Below, in pieces: positions 53,726 to 62,943 of a stretch of 64,000 nt of DNA. The notes under the pieces are model-generated. The model was not told where the DNA came from and searched no databases. It was given only the letters and a program-made list of their open reading frames with translations. A program made the position numbers and the translations under genes. This stretch comes from an uncultured Eubacteriales bacterium (lineage in GTDB: Bacteria > Bacillota > Clostridia > Oscillospirales > CAG-272), in the NCBI GenBank assembly GCA_900544985.1, contig UQXK01000001.1, positions 69,861 through 133,860 of the forward strand, written 5' to 3'. The stretch's first letter is position 1. Each line of letters opens with the position of its first letter.

Positions 53726-55444
53726 ATGAGAGACGCTTATCCGCGCCCCGAATTTGTCAGAGAGGGCTGGCAGAGCCTTAACGGCGAATGGGATTTTGAA
53801 TTTGATTTCGGAAAAACGGGAAAAGAGAGACGTGTTTTTGAAAAAAATTCACTTGAACGAAAAATAAACGTTCCGTTCTGTCCCGAAAGCAAGCTTTCGG
53901 GAATAGAGTATAAAGATTTTATAAACGCTTGTTGGTACTTTAAAAAATTCAAAGCTGAAAGAAAAGAAAACGAGCGCGTGATACTTAATTTCGAGGCGTG
54001 CTATTATTATACGGAAGTGTATATAAACGGCAAATATGCAGGAAAACACCGCGGAGGTTACACGCCGTTTTCATTCGATATAACGGATTTTCTTACAGGA
54101 GAGGAAAATGCGCTTCATGTTTATGTGGAGGCTGATCCGCGAGATCCGTTGCAGCCCTCGGGAAAACAGAGCGACAAGTACGGTTCTTACGCCTGTTATT
54201 ATACGAGGTCGACAGGTATTTATGCTCCCGTATGGATAGAGAATGTGCCGTCTGTTTATCTGAAAGATATAAAACTCGATCCCGATGTGGATAATTCGGC
54301 GCTTAATATAAGAATGAAAATATCGGGCGAGGGCGATAAAAAAATCACTCTCACGGCATTGTACGACGGAAAAGAAGTCGGCAAAGTAAACATGTATTCA
54401 AGCGGAGCATATGTTATGACAAGACTCCCTCTTTCCTCGCTTTATCTTTGGGAGATTGAAAATCCGCGTCTTTATGATCTTCTTATCGAGGTGGAGAGCG
54501 AGCACGGAAAAGACCTTGTCGGCACATACTTCGGCATGAGAAAAATAGAAATGGACAAGGCTTGCCTTAAAATAAACGGCAAACGTGTTTTCCAAAGACT
54601 TGTTCTCGATCAGGGGTACTATCCCGACGGAATATATACCGCTCCGAGCGAGGAAGCGATGAGAAACGACATAGTTATCGCAAAACGTCTCGGATTTAAC
54701 GGTGCAAGACTCCACGAGCGCGTTTTCGAACGCAGATTTTTATACAATGCCGACCATATGGGATATATCGTCTGGGGAGAATATGCAAACTGGGGATTTG
54801 ACCACACAAGAAGCGACGGGCTTCATTATTTTCTTCCCGAATGGCTTGAAGCTATGGAACGCGATTACAATCATCCGTCTCTTGTCGGCTGGTGTCCTTT
54901 TAATGAAACATGGGATATAAACGGCAGAAAACAAAATGATGAGCTTCTTTCCGACGTTTATTATGAAACCAAACGCTTCGACCCCGTTCGCCCTGTTATA
55001 GATACGAGCGGAAACTATCACGTTGTGACGGATATATACGACAGTCACGATTATTGTCAGGACGTTGAATCGTTTAAAAGAAGATATATTCATTTTAACG
55101 ACGGGGAAATATTCGAAAAATATTCCGCAAGAGAAAGCTACGGAGGGGAACCGTTTATGCTCTCGGAATACGGCGGCATGAAATGGCCCGTCAAGGACGA
55201 AGGCTGGGGATACGGCGACGGACCGAAGACCGAGGAAGAATTTGTTTACCGTTATTCCTCTTACAATGCGGCGCTTCTTTCGAATCCCCGCATTTGCGGA
55301 CTATGCTATACGCAGCTTTATGATGTAGAGCAGGAATCAAACGGAATTTATTTCTATGACAGGACACCGAAATTTGGAGAAGAGACGATGGATGCGCTCC
55401 GCGATTCTTTAATATCTGCCGCGGCTGTGGAAAAAGAGGATTAA
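53726..55444 (+). CDS. Glycoside hydrolase family 2 (beta-galactosidase/glucuronidase-like)
   Basis: The 572-residue protein has the GH2 order: jelly-roll binding domain (YPRPEFVREGWQSLNGEWDF), Ig-like domain, and TIM barrel. The acid/base Glu394 lies in CPFNETWD and the nucleophile Glu481 in LSEYGG. There is no signal peptide, so the enzyme is cytoplasmic. The length is short for LacZ and close to a minimal GH2. The sugar (galactoside, glucuronide or mannoside) cannot be told. It is monocistronic, with its own promoter and terminator; no transporter is adjacent. Confidence 0.9.
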   Translation: MRDAYPRPEFVREGWQSLNGEWDFEFDFGKTGKERRVFEKNSLERKINVPFCPESKLSGIEYKDFINACWYFKKFKAERKENERVILNFEACYYYTEVYINGKYAGKHRGGYTPFSFDITDFLTGEENALHVYVEADPRDPLQPSGKQSDKYGSYACYYTRSTGIYAPVWIENVPSVYLKDIKLDPDVDNSALNIRMKISGEGDKKITLTALYDGKEVGKVNMYSSGAYVMTRLPLSSLYLWEIENPRLYDLLIEVESEHGKDLVGTYFGMRKIEMDKACLKINGKRVFQRLVLDQGYYPDGIYTAPSEEAMRNDIVIAKRLGFNGARLHERVFERRFLYNADHMGYIVWGEYANWGFDHTRSDGLHYFLPEWLEAMERDYNHPSLVGWCPFNETWDINGRKQNDELLSDVYYETKRFDPVRPVIDTSGNYHVVTDIYDSHDYCQDVESFKRRYIHFNDGEIFEKYSARESYGGEPFMLSEYGGMKWPVKDEGWGYGDGPKTEEEFVYRYSSYNAALLSNPRICGLCYTQLYDVEQESNGIYFYDRTPKFGEETMDALRDSLISAAAVEKED

Positions 55445-55477
55445 AAAAACGGGAAGATGAAAATCTTCCCGTTTTTT
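55444..55477 (+). terminator. Intrinsic terminator
   Basis: aaaaaacgggaagat pairs with 55463-55477 around a GAAA loop, directly at the GH2 stop. Confidence 0.9.
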
Positions 55478-55640
55478 GTATAGGATAAGGATTTATTGCG
55501 TTTTTATGCTTGCAGGTGCCGCAAGAAGCCGGTGAGGGGAATCAACGCCGAAAATCTTTTATCCATCTGCGTAAGACGGCGCATTTGCGGTGAATTTATA
55601 ACGAACAGATACAAAAAAGTATTATTGAGTCGTTATTATA

Positions 55641-55669
55641 TTGACTTTTATACGCTTAAATGGTAAACT
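55641..55669 (+). promoter_or_regulatory. Promoter of asnA
   Basis: TTGACT (55641-55646) and TAAACT (55664-55669), 17-bp spacing, extended TGG. Confidence 0.75.
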
Positions 55670-55710
55670 TATTAAGTTGATTTTTATTTGCCGAAAGAGG
55701 ATTTTTTATT

Positions 55711-56718
55711 ATGAGTAAGGTTATTGTCCCTGAGGGGTACAAATCTGCTCTCGGAATGTACGAGACGCAGACCGCGATAGGAATGTTAAAAAGAATATTC
55801 GAAAATAAACTCTGTTCAGCTCTCAATTTAAAGAGAGTTTCGGCGCCGCTTTTCGTGGATCCCGATACGGGTCTTAACGACGACCTGAACGGCGTGGAAC
55901 GTCCTGTGCGTTTTGATATAAAAGAGACGGGGAAGGACGCCGTTGTCGTGCATTCTCTTGCAAAATGGAAGAGAATGGCGCTTCATACATATAAATTTTC
56001 GGAGGGCGAGGGCTTATATACCGATATGAACGCCATACGCCGCGACGAGGATATGGATAATCTTCATTCTATATACACGGATCAGTGGGACTGGGAGAAG
56101 ATAATCAGAAGAGAAGACCGAAATATAGAATTCCTCAAAAAGACTGTTACAAGCGAAGTCGAGGCAATATGCGCAACGCTTGATGATTTGAAGGCGATGT
56201 ATCCCGAAATAACGCTCGAACTTTCAAGAGACGTGAAATTTGTTACATCGCAGGAACTCTATGATATGTATCCCGATAAAACACCGAAGGAGAGAGAAAA
56301 TCTTTTCCTTGCGGAAAATCATACCGCGTTTATAATGCAGATAGGCGGAAAGCTCTCCTCCGGAGAGCGTCACGACGGTCGCGCACCGGACTATGACGAT
56401 TGGACGCTCAACGGGGATATAATGTTCTGGAATGAACTTCTCGGCTGCGCTTTTGAAATTTCCTCTATGGGAATACGCGTGGACGCGGACGCTATGAGAA
56501 AACAGCTCAAAGAAGCGGGTTGTGAGGATCGCGCCGTACTTCCTTTCCACAAGGCACTTCTTGCGGATGAACTTCCTCTCACTATGGGCGGCGGAATAGG
56601 GCAGTCGCGCCTTTCCATGCTCCTTTTGCAAAAGGCGCATATAGGCGAGGTTCAGGTTTCCATTTGGGATGACAATACAAAAAATATCTGTGCCGAGAAC
56701 GGTATAGTCCTTCTTTAA
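55711..56718 (+). CDS. asnA: Aspartate-ammonia ligase
   Basis: The 335-residue protein fits AsnA: EGYKSALGMYETQTAIGML at the start, then KRVSAPLFVDPDTGLND, YTDMNAIRRDED, YTDQWDWEK (class II synthetase fold), FWNELLGCAFEISSMGIRVD and MGGGIGQSRLSML at the end. It makes asparagine from aspartate, ammonia and ATP. No T-box is visible in the 266-bp upstream gap. RBS AAAGAGG. A pair of modular repeats follows. Confidence 0.96.
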   Translation: MSKVIVPEGYKSALGMYETQTAIGMLKRIFENKLCSALNLKRVSAPLFVDPDTGLNDDLNGVERPVRFDIKETGKDAVVVHSLAKWKRMALHTYKFSEGEGLYTDMNAIRRDEDMDNLHSIYTDQWDWEKIIRREDRNIEFLKKTVTSEVEAICATLDDLKAMYPEITLELSRDVKFVTSQELYDMYPDKTPKERENLFLAENHTAFIMQIGGKLSSGERHDGRAPDYDDWTLNGDIMFWNELLGCAFEISSMGIRVDADAMRKQLKEAGCEDRAVLPFHKALLADELPLTMGGGIGQSRLSMLLLQKAHIGEVQVSIWDDNTKNICAENGIVLL

Positions 56719-56905
56719 CACACATTTCTTATAAGAAAGGTAGACACGAGAATTTCCCGCCGATTACATCACTTTATTTTGGCGAAAACTTTTGGGATTC
56801 CAAAGGACTTTTCATGAAAAGTCCTTTGTGTCGGGGTTTGGGGCTGACAGCCCCAACTGATAATGCATACACGAAAAAACGCGGTTTACACTGCGTTTTT
56901 TATTT
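56718..56905 (+). repeat. Modular hairpin repeat, copy D1
   Basis: It begins inside the asnA stop with a short tttcttataagaaa hairpin, then the core (ggcgaaaacttttgggattcc), aaaggacttttcat/gaaaagtccttt, ggggctgacagcccc, and a divergent terminator module (acgcggt/actgcgt with T run). D1 ends near 56905. Confidence 0.85.
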
Positions 56906-56943
56906 TGTCGCAATATGTTGGAACTGCGTTCCAAACCTCCTGC

Positions 56944-57121
56944 TCTTACTTTTCTTATAAGAAAAGTAAGCAAAAGAATTTCCCGCCGACTACACCACTT
57001 TACTTTGGTGAAGCTTTTGGAATTCCAAAGGACTTTTCACGAAAAGTCCTTTGGTCGGGGTTTGGGGCGGACAGCCCCAACTTATAACGCACATACAAAA
57101 AAGCACGGCAACGCCGTGCTT
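56944..57121 (+). repeat. Modular hairpin repeat, copy D2
   Basis: It has cttacttttcttataagaaaagtaag, the core with gaagcttttggaattcc, aaaggacttttcac/gaaaagtccttt, ggggcggacagcccc and a gcacggc/gccgtgc terminator (57091-57121). The 40-bp link from D1, including a ttggaac/gttccaa hairpin, is also found between copies E1 and E2. Confidence 0.87.
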
Positions 57122-57125
57122 TTTG

Positions 57126-58319
57126 TTATTTTTTCTTTTTGCTTATTATAACAGCGCTTATTATAATGGTTGCTGCCGATATAATGCATATCGATAAAAT
57201 CAGAATTGTTTTGTATGTTCCGTTATCCGATTGTGTGCCGTTGTCGGTCGTATTTGCCGAAGCCGCTGTTTTGTGAGTGGCGGCGGTGGATTTTTCGATT
57301 TTTACGGTGGCGGCTGTTGAGGGGAGCGTTTTTTCGGTGCTTTTCGTTTGTTCTTCCGTAATAACCGTCGATGTGGTTGGTTGTGTCTGTGCCGTGGTTG
57401 CTGTTGTAGAGGAAACGGTCGTGTCAGATGATTCTATCGTCGCTTTTGTCGTTGGAGCAGTCGTTTCACTATCGTTTTTAGATAAACTTATGTATGCGTA
57501 CCCGATTATCTCCGCCATGTAATCATGACCTTTTTGCGTGGGGTGAAAATCCCAGTTTTTGTAGAAATATTCGGTATGTCCCGTCATACCGGACGCTACG
57601 TCTGCGATTGAAAAAGCTTTCGGAAGAGCATTTGATACTTTTGTATATATTTCATTTGTTCTTTTTATAAAGGGATCTATGAGTTCTCCGACGTCCATTC
57701 CCGCAATTTTATAAACGGAATTATTTATATACGGATTATAAAGGGTTTGAAGTATTATAACGGCATCGGGATTGTTGTTTCTGAGCAGAATAATGCTTTC
57801 TGTCAGATTTTTTTCCATGGTTTCGTATACTTTTTCGATATCGCTGTCTATTGTATCGAAATTTACCTCGCCTAAGTTGAAGTAAAATTCATCTATCGGT
57901 ATTAGGGCGGATATCAGCTTTATTGAACTTATTGCCGCTTCTTTTGTCATGCCCGATGAGGTGAATTTATCAAGAAGCGCTTTCGATATAAACATTGAAC
58001 GATTGGAGATTATATCGTTTCCTCCTATCGATATAGTTATAAGTTCGGCATTTTTTATAGATGGTGTGTTCGTTATCGTTGAGAGCATGTCGGCACTTGT
58101 TGCGCCGTTTACGGCAAGATTTGATAGTGACAGGGAATACTTTAATGCTATTTGAGCGGCATAAGTGTTTTTGTCGGGATTTGTGAGTCCGTATCCGTAT
58201 GCTATTGAATCTCCGAGCGCAAAATATTTTTTGCTTTCTCCGTCTGCGTGAATTTGGAGCGCAAATGTAAAAGAAGCGGTTATCAGAATAAGTATAACAA
58301 GAGATATTATTCTTTTCAT
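57126..58319 (-). CDS. Membrane-anchored SGNH/GDSL esterase
   Basis: The 397-residue protein has a signal peptide (about 1-27), then an SGNH hydrolase domain: FALGDSIAYGYG (block I, nucleophile Ser), SIGGNDI (block III, Asn) and DFHPTQKGHDYMAE (block V, Asp/His). Residues 290-360 are a Ser/Thr-rich linker, and 371-393 form a C-terminal transmembrane helix ending in KKKK. No LPXTG motif is present. It would be anchored outside and deacylate a lipid or polysaccharide; the substrate is unknown. Confidence 0.88.
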   Translation of the reverse strand: MKRIISLVILILITASFTFALQIHADGESKKYFALGDSIAYGYGLTNPDKNTYAAQIALKYSLSLSNLAVNGATSADMLSTITNTPSIKNAELITISIGGNDIISNRSMFISKALLDKFTSSGMTKEAAISSIKLISALIPIDEFYFNLGEVNFDTIDSDIEKVYETMEKNLTESIILLRNNNPDAVIILQTLYNPYINNSVYKIAGMDVGELIDPFIKRTNEIYTKVSNALPKAFSIADVASGMTGHTEYFYKNWDFHPTQKGHDYMAEIIGYAYISLSKNDSETTAPTTKATIESSDTTVSSTTATTAQTQPTTSTVITEEQTKSTEKTLPSTAATVKIEKSTAATHKTAASANTTDNGTQSDNGTYKTILILSICIISAATIIISAVIISKKKK

Positions 58320-58350
58320 TTTTTCCTCTTTTCGTTGTTATTCCCGTATA

Positions 58351-58379
58351 TTGATTTTTTGTGGATTATATGGTATTAT
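58351..58379 (+). promoter_or_regulatory. Promoter of dut
   Basis: TTGATT (58351-58356) and TATTAT (58374-58379), 17-bp spacing, extended TGG. A strong hairpin (tgtcc-acgc/gcgt-ggaca, 58393-58418) follows in the leader. Confidence 0.65.
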
Positions 58380-58514
58380 AACCTTGTTGCAATGTCCGAC
58401 GCATCTGCGGCGTGGACACAGGATATTTTTAACGGCGATGTTGAAAGTCGGATTTGAAAATCCAAAAGAAACCATTGTTTCAATTTAATTATACTGAAAA
58501 AAACGGAGATGTCT

Positions 58515-58961
58515 ATGGAAAAAGTGAAAGTTTTATTCAAAAAGCTCGATCAAAGAGCGAAAATTCCTACATACGGTTCTGATTTTGCCGCAGGAGCGGA
58601 TCTTTATGCGCTTTGCGACGGGAAGATAATTATTCCGTCAGGCAAGTCCGTTTTTGTTCATACGGGACTCTCACTTGAAATTCCCGAAGGGCTTGCGGGA
58701 CTTATTTATGCCAGAAGCGGACTTTCCTGCCGTCGTTCTCTTGCTCCCGCCAACAAAGTCGGCGTTGTTGATTCCGATTACCGCGGTGAAATAATGGTTT
58801 GTCTTCATAATCACGGGGAAAAAGACGAGGAAATAGAGAACGGAGAGAGAATAGCTCAAATTGTGTTTACTCCGTATTTCGCGGCGGATTTTATTGAATC
58901 AAACGAACTTTCCGATACAGAACGCGGAGAAAAAGGTTTCGGTTCTACCGGGAACAAGTAA
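58515..58961 (+). CDS. dut: dUTP diphosphatase
   Basis: The ATG at 58515 is spaced six bases from CGGAG; an ATG at 58509 is too close. The 148-residue trimeric dUTPase has FAAGADLYA, the YARSGLSCR motif, NKVGVVDSDYRGEI with the catalytic Asp, GERIAQIVF and the C-terminal EKGFGSTG. It keeps dUTP low and supplies dUMP. All five motifs are present, so the enzyme is complete. Confidence 0.95.
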   Translation: MEKVKVLFKKLDQRAKIPTYGSDFAAGADLYALCDGKIIIPSGKSVFVHTGLSLEIPEGLAGLIYARSGLSCRRSLAPANKVGVVDSDYRGEIMVCLHNHGEKDEEIENGERIAQIVFTPYFAADFIESNELSDTERGEKGFGSTGNK

Positions 58962-59046
58962 ATATCGGTCGTTGTGTGCGTCGGCGCTCTTGTGTTCGGC
59001 GATAAATTCTGCTTATAAGCGTATGGTCGTTCAAATTATATAAAAC

Positions 59047-59089
59047 AATCTGCCTTATGTCTTTTATAAACAAAGACAACGGGCAGATT
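59047..59089 (+). terminator. Terminator of dut/NUDIX gap
   Basis: aatctgcc (59047-59054) pairs with ggcagatt (59082-59089), enclosing a gtcttt/aaagac stem, with a T run after it. It lies between convergent dut and the NUDIX gene. Confidence 0.82.
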
Positions 59090-59116
59090 TTTATTCTATT
59101 AAAAAATAAGTTAAAG

Positions 59117-59596
59117 CTATCTTTCGTCTGTTACAAAATGTTTCACACTATTTAGAGGATTTTTGAGTTCCGTTCTGAAAAATTCCGGATACATTTTTTG
59201 CTCGTCGTAGGGAGAACACCATTTAAGGAATTCTTCTATGTTGTCGTCGGTGAAACTGTTGCTTTGGACTTCAAAGTTTTCCGGGACCTTCATATAGAAG
59301 AAAAAAGAAATTTCATATATCACTTTATCTTTCTTTGACGGAGAATCTCCGACAAAATAGTTTTCATGGATAAAGCCGAGACGGTCTATTTCCATTTTCA
59401 CACCGGTCTCTTCGAATACTTCGCGGACTATCGCCTGTTCTGCTGTTTCGCCGAATTTTATCCGTCCGCCGACAGAGTAGAGATAATCGCTTCTTTTGTT
59501 TCCTACCATCAGAAATTTTCCGTTATGCATTATGATTGCGCCGACGCGGATGTTTATAAACCCGTCCTCGCATTTTACTGTCATATCGCCGTTCAT
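59117..59596 (-). CDS. NUDIX hydrolase
   Basis: The ATG at 59596 follows AGGAGGT. The 159-residue protein has a complete Nudix box, GGRIKFGETAEQAIVREV with the FEETGV end, at about 43-66 and a beta-rich fold around it. It would hydrolyse a nucleoside-diphosphate-linked compound; the substrate cannot be named. It lies between dut and a repeat region, possibly a nucleotide-pool cleaner. Confidence 0.85.
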   Translation of the reverse strand: MNGDMTVKCEDGFINIRVGAIIMHNGKFLMVGNKRSDYLYSVGGRIKFGETAEQAIVREVFEETGVKMEIDRLGFIHENYFVGDSPSKKDKVIYEISFFFYMKVPENFEVQSNSFTDDNIEEFLKWCSPYDEQKMYPEFFRTELKNPLNSVKHFVTDER

Positions 59597-59610
59597 GTTT
59601 TACCTCCTTT

Positions 59611-59845
59611 TTATTACACACCTTTCTTTCGGAGAAAGGTGCGCCAAAGAACTTTCGCACCGACCTACTTTTCTTATAAGAAAAGTAGGCAAAAGAATTT
59701 CCTACCAACTACATCACTTTATTTTGGCGAAAGCTTTTGAGATTCCAAAGGACTTTTCACGAAAAGTCCTTTGTGTCAGGGTTTGGGGCAGACGCCCCAA
59801 CTTATAATGCACACGAAAAACGCGGTTCACACCGCGTTTTTTATA
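59611..59845 (+). repeat. Modular hairpin repeat, copy E1 (composite)
   Basis: It carries both optional 5' hairpins in series, cctttct/agaaagg and then cctacttttcttataagaaaagtagg, followed by the core, aaaggacttttcac/gaaaagtccttt, ggggcagacgcccc, and acgcggt/accgcgt with a T run. The duplicated beginning, with aaagaactttcgcaccga between the two hairpins, suggests insertion of one copy into another. Confidence 0.85.
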
Positions 59846-59847
59846 TT

Positions 59848-60072
59848 GTCATAATATGTTGGAACTGCCGTTCCAAACCTTGCTTTAAGGAGCTTTTTGA
59901 AAAAGCCCCTTAAAAATCCGCAAAACTTTCGCACCGAAAACACCAATTTGTTTTGCGAAGCTTTTGAAGTTTCTTGTGTCAGGGTTTGGGGGCAGACGTT
60001 CACAATCGATAACGCTCAAAAAGCGGCGATAGATAAGCAATTTGTGCCGTATTCGCCGCTTTTTTGTTTTGT
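59848..60072 (+). repeat. Modular hairpin repeat, copy E2 (degenerate)
   Basis: It starts with the ttggaactgccgttccaa hairpin, then aaggagctttttgaaaaagcccctt, a shortened core (gcgaagcttttgaag), a gggtttgggggcagac stretch without the usual stem, and a different terminator: aaaaagcggcga/tcgccgcttttt (60018-60067). Several modules are lost or replaced. Confidence 0.7.
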
Positions 60073-60078
60073 GAATTT

Positions 60079-61092
60079 TTAATTGTGAAAACCTTTTGCG
60101 TATGCCTGTTCGACAGAATCTGCGATTTTAGAGGCAAGCGCTTTTTGCCATGACGAATCTATCATCATTTTCAAATCCGATTCATCTGACATAAATCCTA
60201 TTTCGAGAAGAACAGAGGGGATATCTAAGTTTGCGAGTACCGCAAGATATCCTTCACCGTAGAGTTCGCTGTCTCCTTTTACTCTTGAAGTTCGCATCGC
60301 CGGATACATTTTTTTCAGATTGTCAAAACCGTTGGAAAAAATATTTGCAAAAGATTTTTTATTGTAGCTTATATTCGGTCTGTCTGTATAGAATACAATC
60401 GGACCGTATGCTCTGCCGCTATTAAGTTTAAGGTAGTTGCAGTGAATGGAAATAAACATATCCGCATTTGCTTCTTTTGCCATGGGCGCCCTTTGGGAAA
60501 GCTCCACGGTTTTATCTGTTGTTCTGGACATCACAACATTAAATCCGCGCGCATTCAATTCTTTTTCAAGAAAAAGGGCTATGGAAAGGTTTATATCCTT
60601 TTCATAGTATGTATTTCCTCCGACACTTCCTTTTGTACCGGGGTCTTTTCCGCCGTGCCCTGCGTCAATAAATATCGTTGCTTTATTCGGTTTTACCGTG
60701 GTGTTTGTGGTATCGGGCGTGTTTATCGGCGGATTTGTGGAAACCGTCGACGGAACGGTCGGGGGAGGTACCGTCACAATTATAATTGAAGGATCTGTTG
60801 TTTCGGATTGAGACGACGTTGAGTTGTTCGTGGCGGCAGTCGTGTCACTGCTATTCGGTTCGGTCGAATTTTGCTGTGGTGTAGATTCGCCGCCCGAACT
60901 TATGCCGGAATAAATATCTTCGGTGGTATCGTGGGAATATGTTCTTTCAGTGCCTATTATACCTGATACGGCAAAATAGATTATTGCGATCATAAGTATG
61001 ATAGCCGCAACAATTACTACGAGTTTTGCCGTCGTTGTCCACCCTCCGCCTTTTTGCGGGGGATTTGTATTTGTTCCGTTATTCTCTGTCAT
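60079..61092 (-). CDS. N-acetylmuramoyl-L-alanine amidase (Amidase_3), membrane-anchored
   Basis: The 337-residue protein has a Asn/Thr/Gly-rich head, a transmembrane helix (about 25-47), a Ser/Thr/Pro linker (about 60-135) and an Amidase_3 domain: FIDAGHGGKDPG (zinc His), YYEKDINL with the zinc Glu, ISIHCNYLK (zinc His) and a C-terminal LLEIGFMSDESDL motif with the catalytic Glu. It cleaves the amide between MurNAc and L-Ala outside the membrane. The architecture resembles the VanY-type protein at 14.2 kb. It lies 12 bases downstream of the UPF0210 gene; no Shine-Dalgarno is clear. Confidence 0.9.
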   Translation of the reverse strand: MTENNGTNTNPPQKGGGWTTTAKLVVIVAAIILMIAIIYFAVSGIIGTERTYSHDTTEDIYSGISSGGESTPQQNSTEPNSSDTTAATNNSTSSQSETTDPSIIIVTVPPPTVPSTVSTNPPINTPDTTNTTVKPNKATIFIDAGHGGKDPGTKGSVGGNTYYEKDINLSIALFLEKELNARGFNVVMSRTTDKTVELSQRAPMAKEANADMFISIHCNYLKLNSGRAYGPIVFYTDRPNISYNKKSFANIFSNGFDNLKKMYPAMRTSRVKGDSELYGEGYLAVLANLDIPSVLLEIGFMSDESDLKMMIDSSWQKALASKIADSVEQAYAKGFHN

Positions 61093-61104
61093 GGGCGTAA
61101 TAAA

Positions 61105-62469
61105 TCAGTTTTTAAGACTGTGCATCGGGGCGGGAATATGTCCGCCGCGCATTACGAAATCTTTTGAGGAGTAGGGGCTTACTTCCATTATCGGAGCTGT
61201 TCCGAGAAGTCCGCCGAAATCGACGCTGTCGCCTACTTTTTTGCCGTATGCGGGGATAAGTCTTGCCGCCGTTGTTTTTGTATTTATAACACCTATTGAT
61301 ATTTCGTCGGCTATAATGCCACATATCGTTTCAACGGGAGTGTCTCCGGGAATTGCTATCATATCGAGTCCAACAGAGCATACCGCTGTCATAGCTTCGA
61401 GCTTGTTTATATGAAGTGCTCCGCAGCTCGCAGCCTCTATCATGCCTTCGTCCTCGGATACGGGTATAAATGCGCCCGAAAGTCCGCCGACGGAAGAGCT
61501 TGCCATAACGCCGCCTTTTTTTACTGCGTCGTTGAGAAGTGCGAGCGCTGCTGTCGTTCCGTGTGTGCCGCATTTTTCAAGTCCCATGTTTTCAAGTATG
61601 CGTGCGACGGAATCGCCTATCGCAGGGGTGGGTGCAAGGGAAAGATCGACTATTCCGAAAGGAACGCCGAGTGCTTCTGCCGCGTCTGTTGCGACTAGCT
61701 GTCCTACGCTTGTTACTTTGAATGCCGTTTTCTTTATGACTTCGGCAAGTTTTCCGAAATCGCACATTCCTTCGCGTTTTATCGCAGCTGCGACAACTCC
61801 GGGACCGGAAACTCCTACGTTTATGACGCATTCGGGCTCTCCTATGCCGTGGAAGGCGCCTGCCATGAAGGGGTTGTCCTCGGGCGCGTTTGCGAATACG
61901 ACAAATTTTGCACAGCCTATGGAATTTCTATCCTTTGTAAGGTATGCGAGCTCTTTTATCGCCTTTCCCGCAAGATAGATGGCGTCCATGTTTATTCCCG
62001 CTTTTGTAGAAGCGACATTGAGGGAAGAGCAGAGAAAATCCGTTTCCGTGAGCGCCTGGGGAATCGCCTTTATAAGTTCCGCAGAACCTTTGGACATACC
62101 TTTCTGAACAAGAGCGGTAAAACCGCCTATAAAGTTTATGCCGAGAGTCTTTGCGGCTCTGTCAAGAGTTTTTGCTATTTTAACGTATCCGTCGCTGTCG
62201 CAAGCGCCGCCTATAAGCGATACAGGAGTTACGGAAACACGCTTGTTTACTATCGGAACACCGTATTTTTTGCTTATATCCTCGCCGGTCTTTACGAGAT
62301 TTTCGGCTTTTGTGGTTATTTTGTCATATATTTTATCGCAGAGTCTGTCCACATCGTCCGAAACGCAGTCGTAAAGGGAAATTCCCATAGTTATGGTACG
62401 GACGTCAAGATTTTCGTTGCGTATCATATTTATGGTTTCGAGAATATCGTTCATATTCAAAAGAGACAT
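61105..62469 (-). CDS. UPF0210 (PFL/DUF711) family protein
   Basis: The 454-residue protein matches UPF0210: [26 protein letters not shown] at the start (two blocks), [32 protein letters not shown], a [17 protein letters not shown] segment and [15 protein letters not shown], then [20 protein letters not shown] end blocks. The family is widespread in Firmicutes and Archaea and its chemistry is not established. RBS GAGGT. It is paired with the ACT-domain gene upstream, as in many genomes. Confidence 0.92.
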   Translation of the reverse strand: MSLLNMNDILETINMIRNENLDVRTITMGISLYDCVSDDVDRLCDKIYDKITTKAENLVKTGEDISKKYGVPIVNKRVSVTPVSLIGGACDSDGYVKIAKTLDRAAKTLGINFIGGFTALVQKGMSKGSAELIKAIPQALTETDFLCSSLNVASTKAGINMDAIYLAGKAIKELAYLTKDRNSIGCAKFVVFANAPEDNPFMAGAFHGIGEPECVINVGVSGPGVVAAAIKREGMCDFGKLAEVIKKTAFKVTSVGQLVATDAAEALGVPFGIVDLSLAPTPAIGDSVARILENMGLEKCGTHGTTAALALLNDAVKKGGVMASSSVGGLSGAFIPVSEDEGMIEAASCGALHINKLEAMTAVCSVGLDMIAIPGDTPVETICGIIADEISIGVINTKTTAARLIPAYGKKVGDSVDFGGLLGTAPIMEVSPYSSKDFVMRGGHIPAPMHSLKN

Positions 62470-62484
62470 AATTTACCTCACCAA

Positions 62485-62754
62485 TCAGATTTTGTGCATG
62501 CTGTTGAAGATATCTTCATGCATTGCACTTATTTGAAGTCCGCAATCTTTTCCCATGGCGGACATACAGTCCACAAAATCGCCGAACGGCATATTCAGCT
62601 TGTCTACGTTGACAAGCATTATCATAGCAAAATAACCGTCAAGAACCGTTTGAGATATGTCGATTATATTAGCACCGCAATCCGCACATTTGGAGCTTAC
62701 CTTGGAAACTATTCCGACTCCGTCTTTGCCGGTAACAGAAATAACAGCTTTCAT
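62485..62754 (-). CDS. UPF0237 ACT-domain protein
   Basis: The 89-residue protein is a single ACT domain: MKAVISVTGKDGVGIVSKV, then NIIDISQTVLDGYFAMIMLV. RBS TGGAGGT. ACT domains bind amino acids; here it is the usual partner of UPF0210, 16 bases upstream on the same strand. The pair may form a ligand-controlled unit, but this is inference. Confidence 0.92.
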   Translation of the reverse strand: MKAVISVTGKDGVGIVSKVSSKCADCGANIIDISQTVLDGYFAMIMLVNVDKLNMPFGDFVDCMSAMGKDCGLQISAMHEDIFNSMHKI

Positions 62755-62874
62755 AAATGTTTTACCTCCATAGAGTGAAAAATAATATAATAACAGTATA
62801 TCATATAGTTTTGTAAAAGTAAACTGATTTTTGCGCAGTAAATCATATATATGGCATACTTTTTTCGTTTTTTG

Positions 62875-62903
62875 TTGAAAAAATGCGCTGTTTGTGTTAA
62901 TAT
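62875..62903 (+). promoter_or_regulatory. Promoter of the ZnuA-like gene
   Basis: TTGAAA (62875-62880) and TAATAT (62898-62903), 17-bp spacing, extended TGT. No convincing Zur palindrome is seen. Confidence 0.7.
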
Positions 62904-62943
62904 AGATACACGTATATGCTGTTTTTTCGAAAGGTACCTGAAA

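Noticed and set aside
55478..55710. T-box or other riboswitch upstream of asnA
   Set aside because: No AGGGTGGNACCGCG-type T-box sequence or specifier stem is visible; only a plain promoter.
59496..59807. Small proteins read through the modular repeats (also 56863-57087, 56915-57151, 59897-60082)
   Set aside because: They share similar C-terminal peptides only because they read the same repeat DNA in the same frame. No ribosome binding sites, and the stems, not the codons, are conserved.
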